A stretch of DNA of 64,000 bases from NCBI RefSeq assembly GCF_002964605.1, contig NZ_PQDH01000001.1:434001-498000 (forward strand), given 5' to 3'. The DNA is from Vallitalea okinawensis (GTDB lineage: Bacteria; Bacillota; Clostridia; Lachnospirales; PQDH01). This document shows, piece after piece, positions 50,870 through 59,912 of the stretch; within the stretch, counting starts at the first letter, position 1, and each line of letters starts with the position of its first letter. Under the pieces are notes generated by a model. It did not search any database. It saw only the letters and a program-made list of their open reading frames with translations, and was not told where the DNA came from. A program made the translations under genes and the position numbers.

Positions 50870-51913
50870 ATGAAGAAATGGACAAGTGTTTTCATATTAA
50901 TAGTACTTACTCTGACAACTGTAGCATGTGTTAATGAGGAATCCCTTCCTCCTAACGCCAATGCAACTGTATCAAAAACTGAATTTATGTTAGATACTGT
51001 TGTAACCATCAAGCTCTATGGTACAGATGATGAAACATTGATAGCACCAGTATTCGCCCGAGGTAAAGAATTAGAAAAACTTCTTAGCGCCTATATCATA
51101 GATAGTGATGTCAGTCATATCAATGCAAATGCTGGAAAAGAACCCATAACGGTTTCAGAAAAAACCTATTACCTAATTAATAAGAGTATATCCTACGCTG
51201 AGAGTTCCAGTGGATTATTTGACATAACCATTGGTCCCCTTATTGACCTTTGGGCCATTGATCCACCTACTGGCCATGTACCTACTAAAGAGGAATTAGC
51301 AGTAGTGTTACCACTTATTGATTACACAAAGATACAATTAGATGAAGGGAATTTTTCGGTCTTGCTTCCCGATGAAAATATGATGATAAATTTAGGTGCA
51401 ATCGCAAAAGGCTTCATTGTTGATGAGATGGTTCAAGAAATGAATGAATTGGGTATCAAGAGTGCTATTATCAATGCAGGAGGGAATATCTATGCCTTAG
51501 GTGGCAAGTCTGATGGCTCACACTTCAACATTGCTATACAAGACCCTGATTCAGACCGAGGTGAGTACTTAGGTGTTTTAGCTACTTCCAATAAATCTGT
51601 CGTCACTTCTGGTGATTACGAACGTTTCTTCATCGAAGAAGGTGTTAAGTATCATCATATTCTTGATCCCTATACAGGCTATCCCGTAACTAATGAGATC
51701 AAATCGGTGAGTATTGTATCGGATAATTCTACAGACGGTGATGCTTTATCCACAACCACATTATTACTGGGTTTGGAAGAAGGAAAAGCTTTTATTGAAA
51801 AACTGGATGGTGTTGATGCTATCTTTGTAACAAGAGATAATGAGATCTATATGACAGGTCAACTAGCTTCTGATTTTGAACTAACCAATACATCTTATAA
51901 GATCATAGAGTAA
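50870..51913 (+). CDS. apbE: FAD:protein FMN transferase (ApbE/FmnB)
   Basis: 347 residues, lipoprotein (lipobox T-V-A-C20). Moves FMN from FAD onto a Thr/Ser of target proteins, outside the membrane. Motifs: TEFMLDTVVTIKLYG, SGLFDITIGPLIDLW, NLGAIAKGFIVDEM, INAGGNIYALG, SVVTSGDYERF and HHILDPYTGYPV with the Mg-binding residues. It follows the PplA-like gene, its likely substrate, on the same strand but behind a terminator. Own weak ribosome site AAAGGATCG. Confidence 0.96.
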   Translation: MKKWTSVFILIVLTLTTVACVNEESLPPNANATVSKTEFMLDTVVTIKLYGTDDETLIAPVFARGKELEKLLSAYIIDSDVSHINANAGKEPITVSEKTYYLINKSISYAESSSGLFDITIGPLIDLWAIDPPTGHVPTKEELAVVLPLIDYTKIQLDEGNFSVLLPDENMMINLGAIAKGFIVDEMVQEMNELGIKSAIINAGGNIYALGGKSDGSHFNIAIQDPDSDRGEYLGVLATSNKSVVTSGDYERFFIEEGVKYHHILDPYTGYPVTNEIKSVSIVSDNSTDGDALSTTTLLLGLEEGKAFIEKLDGVDAIFVTRDNEIYMTGQLASDFELTNTSYKIIE

Positions 51914-51946
51914 AAGGGCTACCACTAGGCAGCCCTTTTATTTTTA
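51912..51946 (+). terminator. Terminator after apbE
   Basis: AAAAGGGCT (51912-51920) pairs with AGCCCTTTT (51931-51939), 10-base loop, then ATTTTTA. It starts within the stop codon. Confidence 0.88.
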
Positions 51947-51955
51947 CGTTAATCA

Positions 51956-52090
51956 TTAGCTTTTTTTCTTACGTTTTTTAGAAGCTTTTTGTACTTCTTC
52001 TTGAGTAGTCATTTCTTCTGCTATTTCTAAATTCATGTTTCTAGCATCTTCAGAATTAGCTTGTACTTGCTGTTTTCTTTTCTTTGCCAT
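51956..52090 (-). CDS. Small Lys/Glu-rich protein, 44 aa
   Basis: 44 residues starting MAKKRKQQVQANSED and ending in a basic RKKKS tail, with an acidic helical middle. The ATG follows AGGAGG at 8 bases, a strong sign of a real gene. No family recognised; the size and charge pattern suggest a nucleic-acid- or ribosome-associated peptide or a small spore protein, without proof. Confidence 0.6.
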   Translation of the reverse strand: MAKKRKQQVQANSEDARNMNLEIAEEMTTQEEVQKASKKRKKKS

Positions 52091-52277
52091 TGTACAATCC
52101 TCCTATTAAATAGATCAGGGAGTTCTCTATCATTCAACCTGATTTGTTTTTTGATTGTTACAATAGTAGTTTTACTTATATTTTAGTAATTATTCATATA
52201 TTTACTAATTTATTTATGAAATTTCCCTTTATACGGTTATTATGGCTGTTATCATTCTGATTTATAAAACTCATATA

Positions 52278-54746
52278 TTAATTAACGATGCCTATTAGCC
52301 ACTCTTGACTAAGGCTATTAGTAGATTCAGCTTGAATAATATCAAAAGAATCCGGTAATTCCGTTAAAACTAATCCACTATGATGAGCTATCATTTTATA
52401 GGTACCATTTTCAGTAATCATCAATTTAAACCTTTGATTATTACCACCATTATCACTGTAAATCCACAGCTTTGTTCCTGATTGGGTACTAAAATCATCA
52501 ATATCCCATACCTTTGAATAGTCAAGAATGCTTTGAATGCGATACAAGTTATGTCCTTCTTTAGCAAGTAACCACTTTTGATTATTATTTCCTGAACTTG
52601 GATAGGTGATTATTAAGTTCTTATTTTTAGTACTACTACCAGTTAAATCAACATACCTATTGGAACTAACATTCTTTATCTCCACAATTTGCCCATCAAA
52701 GGTTACGGGTATCTCTTCCTCTAGAAACCATTTTTGTTCACTTCCCCCAATGTACCGATACTGGTAAACATTATTCTCGTCTCGCGTTAGGTACAAACCG
52801 CTATAAGCATTGATGATAAAATATGACCCATCTTCATTCTCTTGTAGCAACCATTTTTGATTAGTATTGCTATTATTATCAAGCTTGCGATCGTAGATAA
52901 TAACATTTCCAAAGTCATCTAAGGAGTTCCCCCTTAAATCCATTACTTTATTTTCATCAAGTGTACTTTTCAGCAGAATCATATTATGATCTATTTTTTC
53001 AATAATCCAAGCCTGTGAATTTAGATGATTTTGATCAGCTACTTGTATATTAGTCTTATTGGAAGTGGATGAATTCGTTAGATCAATGCATTTACCATCA
53101 GTAGCACTTTTAATATTTACTACTTTTCCATCAAGTTCACTCATGTCTTGCATACTTACTTCAATGAGCTCCCAATTACCGCTATCCACATCTTCATTTT
53201 GCACTACCTCTTCAGTACCTGACTTAATTCCTAAAATGTAGTGGCTATTAACATTACGAAATATAAAGTCTTTATCGTTTTCCTTTTCAAGTAACCACTG
53301 TTGATTATTCCTCTTTTCCAGGTATTCACCTGGTTCTTTTGCAGGGTAAGTTTGAATCTTATCATTAATATCTGTTCCATTATCATCAACTTCTAACAAT
53401 TGATTGGTTGCATAGCTTTCAAGAATCCATCGATTGTTGACATCATTCTTTAATTGCCAGATCTGCGTATCACCCTTATTAGGCGTTAGATAAACATTGC
53501 CTGCACCATCTGAAGCTAAGAACTTACCTGATTGGGTATTTCTTATATGATAATATTTATTCACTAGTTCATCTTTATCATGATCGGACCAATAATAACT
53601 TAAAGAACTGTCCCAACTATCTTCCCCATGTGTCCTTATATGGTTGAACTTATTAGCTACGTCTACAATATCTACAGAACGTGTACCAGTAAAAAAATCT
53701 AGAGTAATGAGACTTACCTGCATCTCATCATTCCTGTAGTTAATGAGATCATATAGCCACCAAGCATCATTATTAATCAATGCAACATCTGGATCTCCAG
53801 CTGGTTCCTCATCGGGGAAATATTCCATGACTATTATTTTATCCCCATTATTCTCAGAAACACTTATGTTGTCAGTCCTTATTTCACTGTGATGCTCTGC
53901 ATTAGGTAAATAATATGTATTACTATCAACTCCAGTATACTGAAAATTAATTTGATAAGCTTCTTCATAGGATTGTGGAGGTAGGATAATGATATTTTTG
54001 CGATCAATGAATTCATTTTCAAAGTCTAATATCTCACCTAATGTTGGCCATGCTTCCATCCCTCCATTTTGTGGTGTTGAGATCTGATTCACGTCAATTA
54101 AATCAATATCATCGTATAAATCCTCATTGCTTCCGCTTATCAAACCTGTATAATTATACACATTCTCTAATAAGCCAGCCCTGCGCATATGCCACATAAA
54201 CTTTTGAGTCATCTCTTTCTTTTTTTCCAGATCATCGATATCTCCAGCATATTGATTATAGAAGCCATTAAGCTTAATACTGATAATTTCATTAGGATTT
54301 TCATCGATAAAGTTCTTAATCCCTTCAACTATGGTATCTACATCTGTTCTTCCTGAAGTATAAACTCTATGATAGGAATAGATCTCATTCGTGCCTATCA
54401 CTTCTCCAAGATCAATATCGATATGTCTTATCCCCTTAGTTAACGTATCGTATATCCCCAGATGCTGATTCCTCGTATAGGGTTCATATTTAATCAGACC
54501 TGTTGAATCAGGATCATTGGCCATAGCATTATGTGTACCAGGCCACAATATTTTGTTAAAAGGTTTTTCTAACATACCATAGGTCGTTATAAATCCACCT
54601 GCATCTGTGAATATATCTGCCGATTGGTGATCTTCTGCATGACTTACTTTAGTTGGTAAGGCTAAAAACATGCATACCACTATGAGCATACTGGTCACTA
54701 TGCTGATCATACCTATTGATTTTCTAATTTCTTTATGGTGCTTCAA
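52278..54746 (-). CDS. Secreted phosphatidylinositol phospholipase C with ricin-type lectin repeats
   Basis: 822 residues. Signal peptide cleaved near A37. PI-PLC X-type domain (about 55-370): WPGTHNAMA with catalytic H72, DTLTKGIRHIDIDLG, and YSYHRVYTSG with the second His. Residues about 380-822 hold several ricin/CBM13-like beta-trefoil repeats, each with a Q-x-W motif (for example NQKWLL, EQKWFL, NNQRFKL, SQEWLIG). It would cleave phosphatidylinositol or GPI-like lipid outside the cell, guided by carbohydrate binding. TTG start after GGAGGGG. It lies next to an inositol-type operon, so the released inositol sugar could feed it (inference). Confidence 0.9.
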   Translation of the reverse strand: MKHHKEIRKSIGMISIVTSMLIVVCMFLALPTKVSHAEDHQSADIFTDAGGFITTYGMLEKPFNKILWPGTHNAMANDPDSTGLIKYEPYTRNQHLGIYDTLTKGIRHIDIDLGEVIGTNEIYSYHRVYTSGRTDVDTIVEGIKNFIDENPNEIISIKLNGFYNQYAGDIDDLEKKKEMTQKFMWHMRRAGLLENVYNYTGLISGSNEDLYDDIDLIDVNQISTPQNGGMEAWPTLGEILDFENEFIDRKNIIILPPQSYEEAYQINFQYTGVDSNTYYLPNAEHHSEIRTDNISVSENNGDKIIVMEYFPDEEPAGDPDVALINNDAWWLYDLINYRNDEMQVSLITLDFFTGTRSVDIVDVANKFNHIRTHGEDSWDSSLSYYWSDHDKDELVNKYYHIRNTQSGKFLASDGAGNVYLTPNKGDTQIWQLKNDVNNRWILESYATNQLLEVDDNGTDINDKIQTYPAKEPGEYLEKRNNQQWLLEKENDKDFIFRNVNSHYILGIKSGTEEVVQNEDVDSGNWELIEVSMQDMSELDGKVVNIKSATDGKCIDLTNSSTSNKTNIQVADQNHLNSQAWIIEKIDHNMILLKSTLDENKVMDLRGNSLDDFGNVIIYDRKLDNNSNTNQKWLLQENEDGSYFIINAYSGLYLTRDENNVYQYRYIGGSEQKWFLEEEIPVTFDGQIVEIKNVSSNRYVDLTGSSTKNKNLIITYPSSGNNNQKWLLAKEGHNLYRIQSILDYSKVWDIDDFSTQSGTKLWIYSDNGGNNQRFKLMITENGTYKMIAHHSGLVLTELPDSFDIIQAESTNSLSQEWLIGIVN

Positions 54747-54904
54747 GAAAATTCCCCTCCTTTAACTCTTAAATGGTTTAATTCTGCTAGTACCTTAGTA
54801 GTATTGTTTTATCAAGAAAATCATAGTTTATATTAATTTATTTAAATATACATTTTTTGGGGAAATTATGAGTTAATTGATTATAAGAATTGAAATAAAA
54901 TTGA

Positions 54905-54963
54905 CATCCTAAACTTGTCGTAGATAGATTAATGAGGAGATTAATTTATTTATGTTTAGGATG
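54905..54963. other. Inverted repeat downstream of the PfkB gene
   Basis: CATCCTAAAC (54905-54914) and GTTTAGGATG (54954-54963) form a perfect 10-bp stem with a 39-base interior. It follows the last gene of the 55-63 kb operon by 40 bp and may act as its terminator, though no strong T-run follows. Confidence 0.45.
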
Positions 54964-55002
54964 CCAAAAATTAATGATTATTTAAGAAGTAATTTGCTAC
55001 AT

Positions 55003-55893
55003 TTACTTTGAGGAGTAAAATTCATTGATATAATTTTCTACGTCTTTGCGGCTACCTTTAAAAGGTCCTGGACTTTCCATCTTAATGGATACTAAAGCAG
55101 AAGCATATAAAACAGCCTCTTGGGGATCATGATCAATACGCTCTGTAATATAGGCACTGAAAGTCGTATCCCCTCTGCCAGTACGTCCACTTAAATTTCT
55201 TGCTTTATAAGGTGATGTATAAAATTCATTTCCATCATGGATGAGAACTTCTGAATTATGGGTAATCATAACTTCCTTTGGTCCCCACTCCATAATTTTC
55301 TCTGCCGCCTTATAACGGTCTTCTTCGCCTGTTAATACTAAGGCTTCAGCAGCATCTACTTTAAAGTAAGTGATATAGGGTAAATACTTTTCCTTATCTA
55401 CCCAGTCCACTCTTTTCAAACTTTTGTCTTCAAAACAACGGCGCATGAAACCTGAGATATCAACAGCCACCTTACCCCTTTTTGAAAGTTCAACAACCAA
55501 TTCTGGATCATAATCGCCTTCAATAAGTCCAGCAAGATGATAGACTTCTGCTTTAATACCATCTGGTATGTCTGCCATGGTATATTGGTCTGCTATACCA
55601 ACAGCACTTAAAAGTCGTGTTTCCCGATCTAATGTATGATAATAATTTTCGATAGATGTTGTTTCTATGGATGGTACATAGTAGATCTGATCTCGAGGTA
55701 CTGAAAATGTTGTATCTAGGAGAGATTTATCTGCTTCAGATGTTTTAGTTAGTATGCCGACCTTTCTTTCACTACCTTCTGCAGCATAAGCAGCCGCCAC
55801 AACGGCTCCTCCTATCTCCTCGTGAGTATCTCCTTGATAATACTTGATGATGTCTTTTGAAATATGCCCAATGATAAAGGTATCAAAATGCAT
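55003..55893 (-). CDS. PfkB-family carbohydrate kinase
   Basis: 296 residues, ribokinase fold. The N-terminal glycine motif is GGAVVAAAYAA, and the C-terminal ATP/catalytic motif GRTGRGDTTFSAYI carries the base Asp of the PfkB signature. Phosphorylates a sugar or a sugar-like ring; in this operon an inositol-derived sugar is likely, but it does not look like a plain IolC. The ATG at 55893 follows AAGGAG at 8 bases, and it lies 1 base after the stop of the GDPD-like gene. Confidence 0.88.
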   Translation of the reverse strand: MHFDTFIIGHISKDIIKYYQGDTHEEIGGAVVAAAYAAEGSERKVGILTKTSEADKSLLDTTFSVPRDQIYYVPSIETTSIENYYHTLDRETRLLSAVGIADQYTMADIPDGIKAEVYHLAGLIEGDYDPELVVELSKRGKVAVDISGFMRRCFEDKSLKRVDWVDKEKYLPYITYFKVDAAEALVLTGEEDRYKAAEKIMEWGPKEVMITHNSEVLIHDGNEFYTSPYKARNLSGRTGRGDTTFSAYITERIDHDPQEAVLYASALVSIKMESPGPFKGSRKDVENYINEFYSSK

Positions 55894-55894
55894 A

Positions 55895-56587
55895 TTACTC
55901 ACTCCTTTTAACTTCATGAAAGAGTTTTAAACAATTTGTTGTGATAGATGTCACTTCTCTTTCAAAGTTCTTAATCATTTCTTCACGTTCATCAACAGTC
56001 CAAACAAATATGGAAATCTTGTTTTCCTTGGTCCATAAATAACGTTCCTCTGTTAATGCTCTATAAGGTATATTGATTCCCGAAGCTCCATATAAGGTAA
56101 TATTTTTCATAATTTTCTGTCTCTTATTTTCTTCTGTAAGTGATATATCCTCAAACAGCTCATCGACATTATAAATCTTGTTTAACATGGGATAATGATG
56201 GTAGAGATACTTAATCTCTTTATCTCTACAACCTGTTAACAGAACTTCACTCACTATTTTATTGCTAAGAAGGTAATCCGCAACTTTAGGAATGCTCTCT
56301 ATGGTTTTGATATCAGCATTCACCTTATTACCTCTAGAGATAATAAAATTAACAGCTTCTTCAAAGCTTAATAAATTATACATATCTTTGATGTCACACC
56401 AGTTGGATTCTGATAGAAGGATATTTTCATAAGCATCATCATGATTTAAGACTAAGAAGCCATCCTTTGTATGACGTACATCAATCTCAACATAGTAAGC
56501 ATTTTCATTGCAGGCAACTTTTAAGTATTCCATTGAATTTGGCTGGGTGTTTTCACTTCCAGAATGAGCGGTTAAAGTAGTCATCAT
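55895..56587 (-). CDS. GDPD-family protein, HSG subtype
   Basis: 230 residues, glycerophosphodiester phosphodiesterase fold. The catalytic start reads AHSG (H8) rather than the usual AHRG, and PENT is replaced by PNSMEY; the metal residues EIDVRHTKDG (from E37) and NHDD remain. This subtype is common in sugar operons, and its substrate may not be a glycerophosphodiester. Within this operon a phosphodiester or cyclic phosphate of inositol is an attractive but unproven substrate. Confidence 0.85.
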   Translation of the reverse strand: MMTTLTAHSGSENTQPNSMEYLKVACNENAYYVEIDVRHTKDGFLVLNHDDAYENILLSESNWCDIKDMYNLLSFEEAVNFIISRGNKVNADIKTIESIPKVADYLLSNKIVSEVLLTGCRDKEIKYLYHHYPMLNKIYNVDELFEDISLTEENKRQKIMKNITLYGASGINIPYRALTEERYLWTKENKISIFVWTVDEREEMIKNFEREVTSITTNCLKLFHEVKRSE

Positions 56588-56609
56588 TTCACCTCACCCT
56601 TAATTGTAT

Positions 56610-56650
56610 GTGTAGGAAAATATAATAAAAACTATCATACTTTCCTACAC
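56610..56650. repeat. Dispersed hairpin repeat, copy 3
   Basis: GTGTAGGAAAATA (56610-56622) pairs with TACTTTCCTACAC (56638-56650). Same ends as the copies at 9210 and 34333 but a shorter, different interior. It lies in the gap between the GH4 and GDPD-like genes, inside an operon. Confidence 0.65.
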
Positions 56651-56657
56651 TAAAATA

Positions 56658-57953
56658 TTACTTGAAGGTTGGTAACCAGTCACCATGTGCTTCAATCATA
56701 TCGTCAACTAATGACTTAGTATCATCAATACTTAACTCAGATGATGTATGAGGATCAAGCATAGCAGCATGATAAATGTACTCTTTCTTACCTGTTAAAA
56801 TTGCTTCTACAGTTAATTCTTGAACGTTAATGTTAGTGCGATTGAGGGCAGCTAATTGTGGTGGCAGTGCACCTACATAGGTTGGTGTCACACCATTTTT
56901 ATCAACAACGCATGGTACTTCTACACAACAATCATATGGTAAGTTAGTGATTAATCCTTTATTCAATACATTACCATTAATCATATAAGGTTGATTCGTT
57001 TCCATAGCTTCCATGATATGAGATGCATACTCCCTTGAGCGTTCATGTTCAACCTTATCGTTATCTACTAAAATCTTTCTCATTTTCTCCCAACGCACTT
57101 CATGCTCTTCACAACGTCTTGGATACTCATCTAAAGGAATATTAAGCTTGTCAATGAGCTCAGGATAATTACTCTTTATGAAGTAAGGCATGTATTCAGC
57201 ATTATGTTCACTGGATTCCGTTACATAATACCCAAAGTTCTTCATTATTTCATGGCGTACCATATCATCGTGTTTATCTCTTTGTAAAGATAGCTTTTTA
57301 ATCTCTGGATATAGATCTTTCCCGTTTCTTGTGATTTCAAGAAGCCAAGCCATGTGATTAATACCAGCAATCTTTGCGTTTACATTGTCTAGTGACATAC
57401 CAATAGGCTCTAAAAGCTCTTTAGCGCAGACTTGAACACTATGGCAAAGACCAACTGTTTTAATGTTGGAGCCCTTTAGCATCACTTTTGTTAACATAGC
57501 CATTGGATTAACATAGTTTAAGAACCATGCATCTGGGCATACCTCTTCCATATCTCTTGCAAAATCCAGCATAACTGGTGCTGTTCTTAAAGTTCTAAAG
57601 ATACCACCAATACCTAATGTATCAGCAATCGTTTGACGTAGACCATATTTTTTGGGTACTTCAAAATCAGTTACTGTACAAGGCTTGTAACCCCCTACTT
57701 GGATAGCATTGATAACGTAATCAGCATCTTTTAAGGCTGCCTTCCGATCCAAATAGGATACAATGTTAGCTCTTCCTTCATTACAATTGGCATTGATATT
57801 ATCTAACATCATTTGCGAATCATTTAATCTGTCTGCATCAATATCGTATAATGCTATATCTGCATCTTGTAATGCTTTAGTCATCATACTATCGCCTAAA
57901 ACATTCTTAGCGAATACTGTACTTCCAGCGCCTAAAAAAGCTATTTTAGCCAT
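56658..57953 (-). CDS. melA: Glycoside hydrolase family 4, MelA-type alpha-galactosidase
   Basis: 431 residues. NAD-binding N-terminus AKIAFLGAGSTVFAKN, GGYKPCTVTDFEVPKKYGLRQTIADTLGIGG in the substrate region, the metal-binding Cys motif GLCHSVQ (about 166-172, the form seen in alpha-galactosidases rather than CHGVW) and GINHMAWLL with the metal His. Uses NAD and Mn through a redox mechanism, in the cytoplasm. An operon with inositol 2-dehydrogenase suggests galactosyl-inositol as substrate. ATG after AAAGGAGGACATAAGA. Confidence 0.9.
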   Translation of the reverse strand: MAKIAFLGAGSTVFAKNVLGDSMMTKALQDADIALYDIDADRLNDSQMMLDNINANCNEGRANIVSYLDRKAALKDADYVINAIQVGGYKPCTVTDFEVPKKYGLRQTIADTLGIGGIFRTLRTAPVMLDFARDMEEVCPDAWFLNYVNPMAMLTKVMLKGSNIKTVGLCHSVQVCAKELLEPIGMSLDNVNAKIAGINHMAWLLEITRNGKDLYPEIKKLSLQRDKHDDMVRHEIMKNFGYYVTESSEHNAEYMPYFIKSNYPELIDKLNIPLDEYPRRCEEHEVRWEKMRKILVDNDKVEHERSREYASHIMEAMETNQPYMINGNVLNKGLITNLPYDCCVEVPCVVDKNGVTPTYVGALPPQLAALNRTNINVQELTVEAILTGKKEYIYHAAMLDPHTSSELSIDDTKSLVDDMIEAHGDWLPTFK

Positions 57954-57967
57954 TCTTATGTCCTCCT

Positions 57968-58750
57968 TTAAAAAGCTTCTACTAATTCTTTAGCAACTAC
58001 TTCTGATTGTTTTGATGGTTCTAATTCAAACCCAATAAAACCTTCATAGTTAAGTTCTTTTAATTTACGCCATACGTTAGGGAAATTCACTTCCCCCGTA
58101 CCTGGTTCTCTTCTACCTGGCGCATCTGCTATATGAATATAACCTATCTCGCCAATAAATTGCTCCAATGTATTGATCATTTTACCTTCCATTAATTGCA
58201 TGTGGTAAAGATCATATAAAATCTTGATTCGAGGACTATTAATGATTTGGATTGCTGTTGCAGCATCCTCAGTAAATGCTAAGAAATTACCTACATGATC
58301 TGTTTCAGTATTCAGTGCCTCAAGAACAAGGGTTACGTCTGCATCTTCTGCAATTGGCTGCAATTCCATTAATGTCTTTATCATAGCACCAAATAACTCA
58401 TAATCTGATCGTTCAGTATAATGGTTGACAACCACACCGCCTTCTCCTAATGCATTGGAGTGAATAACTAAGTGCTTACAGTTTAATAACTTAGCGGCAT
58501 TAATGGATTCAATAACATAGTCAATATACTTCTCAGAATCTTCTTTAGCGATAAGTGAGTAATCTTTATCACCTGAAAAGCTTGCAATTTCAAGATCATA
58601 TTCTTCGCATAACGCCTTGATCTTAGCAAGATCTTTGTCTTCCCAACCCCAAAACTCGATATATTTGAAGCCCGCTTCATGAGCTAGTTTAAAACGATCA
58701 TAAAAATCCACTTCAGTAAAAATCATTTCAATACATGCTGATTTTTTCAT
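57968..58750 (-). CDS. TIM-barrel sugar isomerase/epimerase (hydroxypyruvate isomerase-like)
   Basis: 260 residues of the xylose-isomerase-like TIM-barrel family. Metal and substrate residues visible: LVLEALNTETDHVG, KILYDLYHMQLMEG and the C-terminal HIADAPGRREPGTGEVNF, typical of Hyi-like proteins; the closest role in inositol operons is an IolE/IolH/IolI-type isomerase or dehydratase. The exact reaction is open. Between the GH4 and IolG genes. Confidence 0.85.
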   Translation of the reverse strand: MKKSACIEMIFTEVDFYDRFKLAHEAGFKYIEFWGWEDKDLAKIKALCEEYDLEIASFSGDKDYSLIAKEDSEKYIDYVIESINAAKLLNCKHLVIHSNALGEGGVVVNHYTERSDYELFGAMIKTLMELQPIAEDADVTLVLEALNTETDHVGNFLAFTEDAATAIQIINSPRIKILYDLYHMQLMEGKMINTLEQFIGEIGYIHIADAPGRREPGTGEVNFPNVWRKLKELNYEGFIGFELEPSKQSEVVAKELVEAF

Positions 58751-58771
58751 TATGGTACCTCCATCAATTTC

Positions 58772-59779
58772 TTATTTCATAAATTTACTTGTCTTCACAG
58801 GAGCCCCTGTTTCTAAAGATTCTTTAGCAGCTAAAGCAATGTAAACCGGTTGTAATCCATCATTACCAACAACAGATGGTTCTCTGTCTTCTAACAATGC
58901 TGAAGCAAACTCATTTAATTCATCTACATAGGACATTTTGTATCTTTCTAAGAAGAACCATTGAGGTTTTTCACTGACTACAGCATCAGCACTACTTAAT
59001 ACTGCAGAGTTAGGAAAATCATTATCAACTGTGACAACACCTTTGTTACCAAATACTTCGACTCGTTGGTCATAGCCGTATACAGCTTCTCTACTGTTAT
59101 CAATAACACCTAGAGCACCATTCTTAAACTTAAGATTGATTATAGCTGTATCTATATCACCAGCAGCAGCGATCTCATCTGAAACAAGATTCGTCCCATA
59201 AGCAAATACTTCCTCTACTTCGCTACCACTTAAGAAACGAGCCATATCAAAATCGTGAATAGTCATATCTAAGAATAAACCACCTGATACCTTAATGTAC
59301 TCTACTGGTGGTGGAGCTGGATCTCTTGAAGTTATTTTAACGATATGCACATCGCCAACTTTTTTCTGATCCACTAATTCTCTAACACGACTAAAGTTAT
59401 GATCAAAACGTCTATTGAAACCTATTTGAAGTTTTATGCCATTTTGTTTAACTGTATCAAGAGCCTCTTTGATTTTCTCAACATTGAAATCAACAGGCTT
59501 TTCACAGAAAATATGTTTCTTTGCTTTAGCTGATTCAATAATTAAATCTGCATGAGTATCTGTAGATGATGCAATGATAACACCTTCAATTTCAGAATCA
59601 TCTAAAATTTCTCTATAATCCTTTGTTACTTTTTCTATACCTAATGATTGTGCCCACTCTTCTAAACCATCTGTATAGACGTCAGAAACTGTTTTAATTG
59701 TTGCTTGAGGTACATGATAAGTGATGATTTCACCATGTAACTTTCCTATTCTACCTGCACCAATTAGACCTAATTTCAT
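58772..59779 (-). CDS. iolG: Inositol 2-dehydrogenase
   Basis: 335 residues, GFO/IDH/MocA family. NAD motif GLIGAGRIGKLHGEI, IASSTDTHADLI, the catalytic IFCEKPVD (Lys), and the distinctive IolG segments QIGFNRRFDHNF, ITSRDPAPPP, DMTIHDFDMARFLSG and NSREAVYGYDQRVEVFG. It oxidises myo-inositol (or a related cyclitol) to 2-keto-inositol. The ATG at 59779 lies 9 bases after GAGGAG. The downstream inositol genes iolE, iolD, iolB and iolJ in standard form are missing. Confidence 0.9.
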   Translation of the reverse strand: MKLGLIGAGRIGKLHGEIITYHVPQATIKTVSDVYTDGLEEWAQSLGIEKVTKDYREILDDSEIEGVIIASSTDTHADLIIESAKAKKHIFCEKPVDFNVEKIKEALDTVKQNGIKLQIGFNRRFDHNFSRVRELVDQKKVGDVHIVKITSRDPAPPPVEYIKVSGGLFLDMTIHDFDMARFLSGSEVEEVFAYGTNLVSDEIAAAGDIDTAIINLKFKNGALGVIDNSREAVYGYDQRVEVFGNKGVVTVDNDFPNSAVLSSADAVVSEKPQWFFLERYKMSYVDELNEFASALLEDREPSVVGNDGLQPVYIALAAKESLETGAPVKTSKFMK

Positions 59780-59912
59780 GGTATTCTCTCCTCTCAATCT
59801 CGTAAAAGATTTTCTTTATTTATGAATACAAGGGCATTGTACACCCTGTTTACCAATTTAACAATGTTCTTATATTATGAAGTTATGTGTTATTGTTATA
59901 AAAATAAATGCA

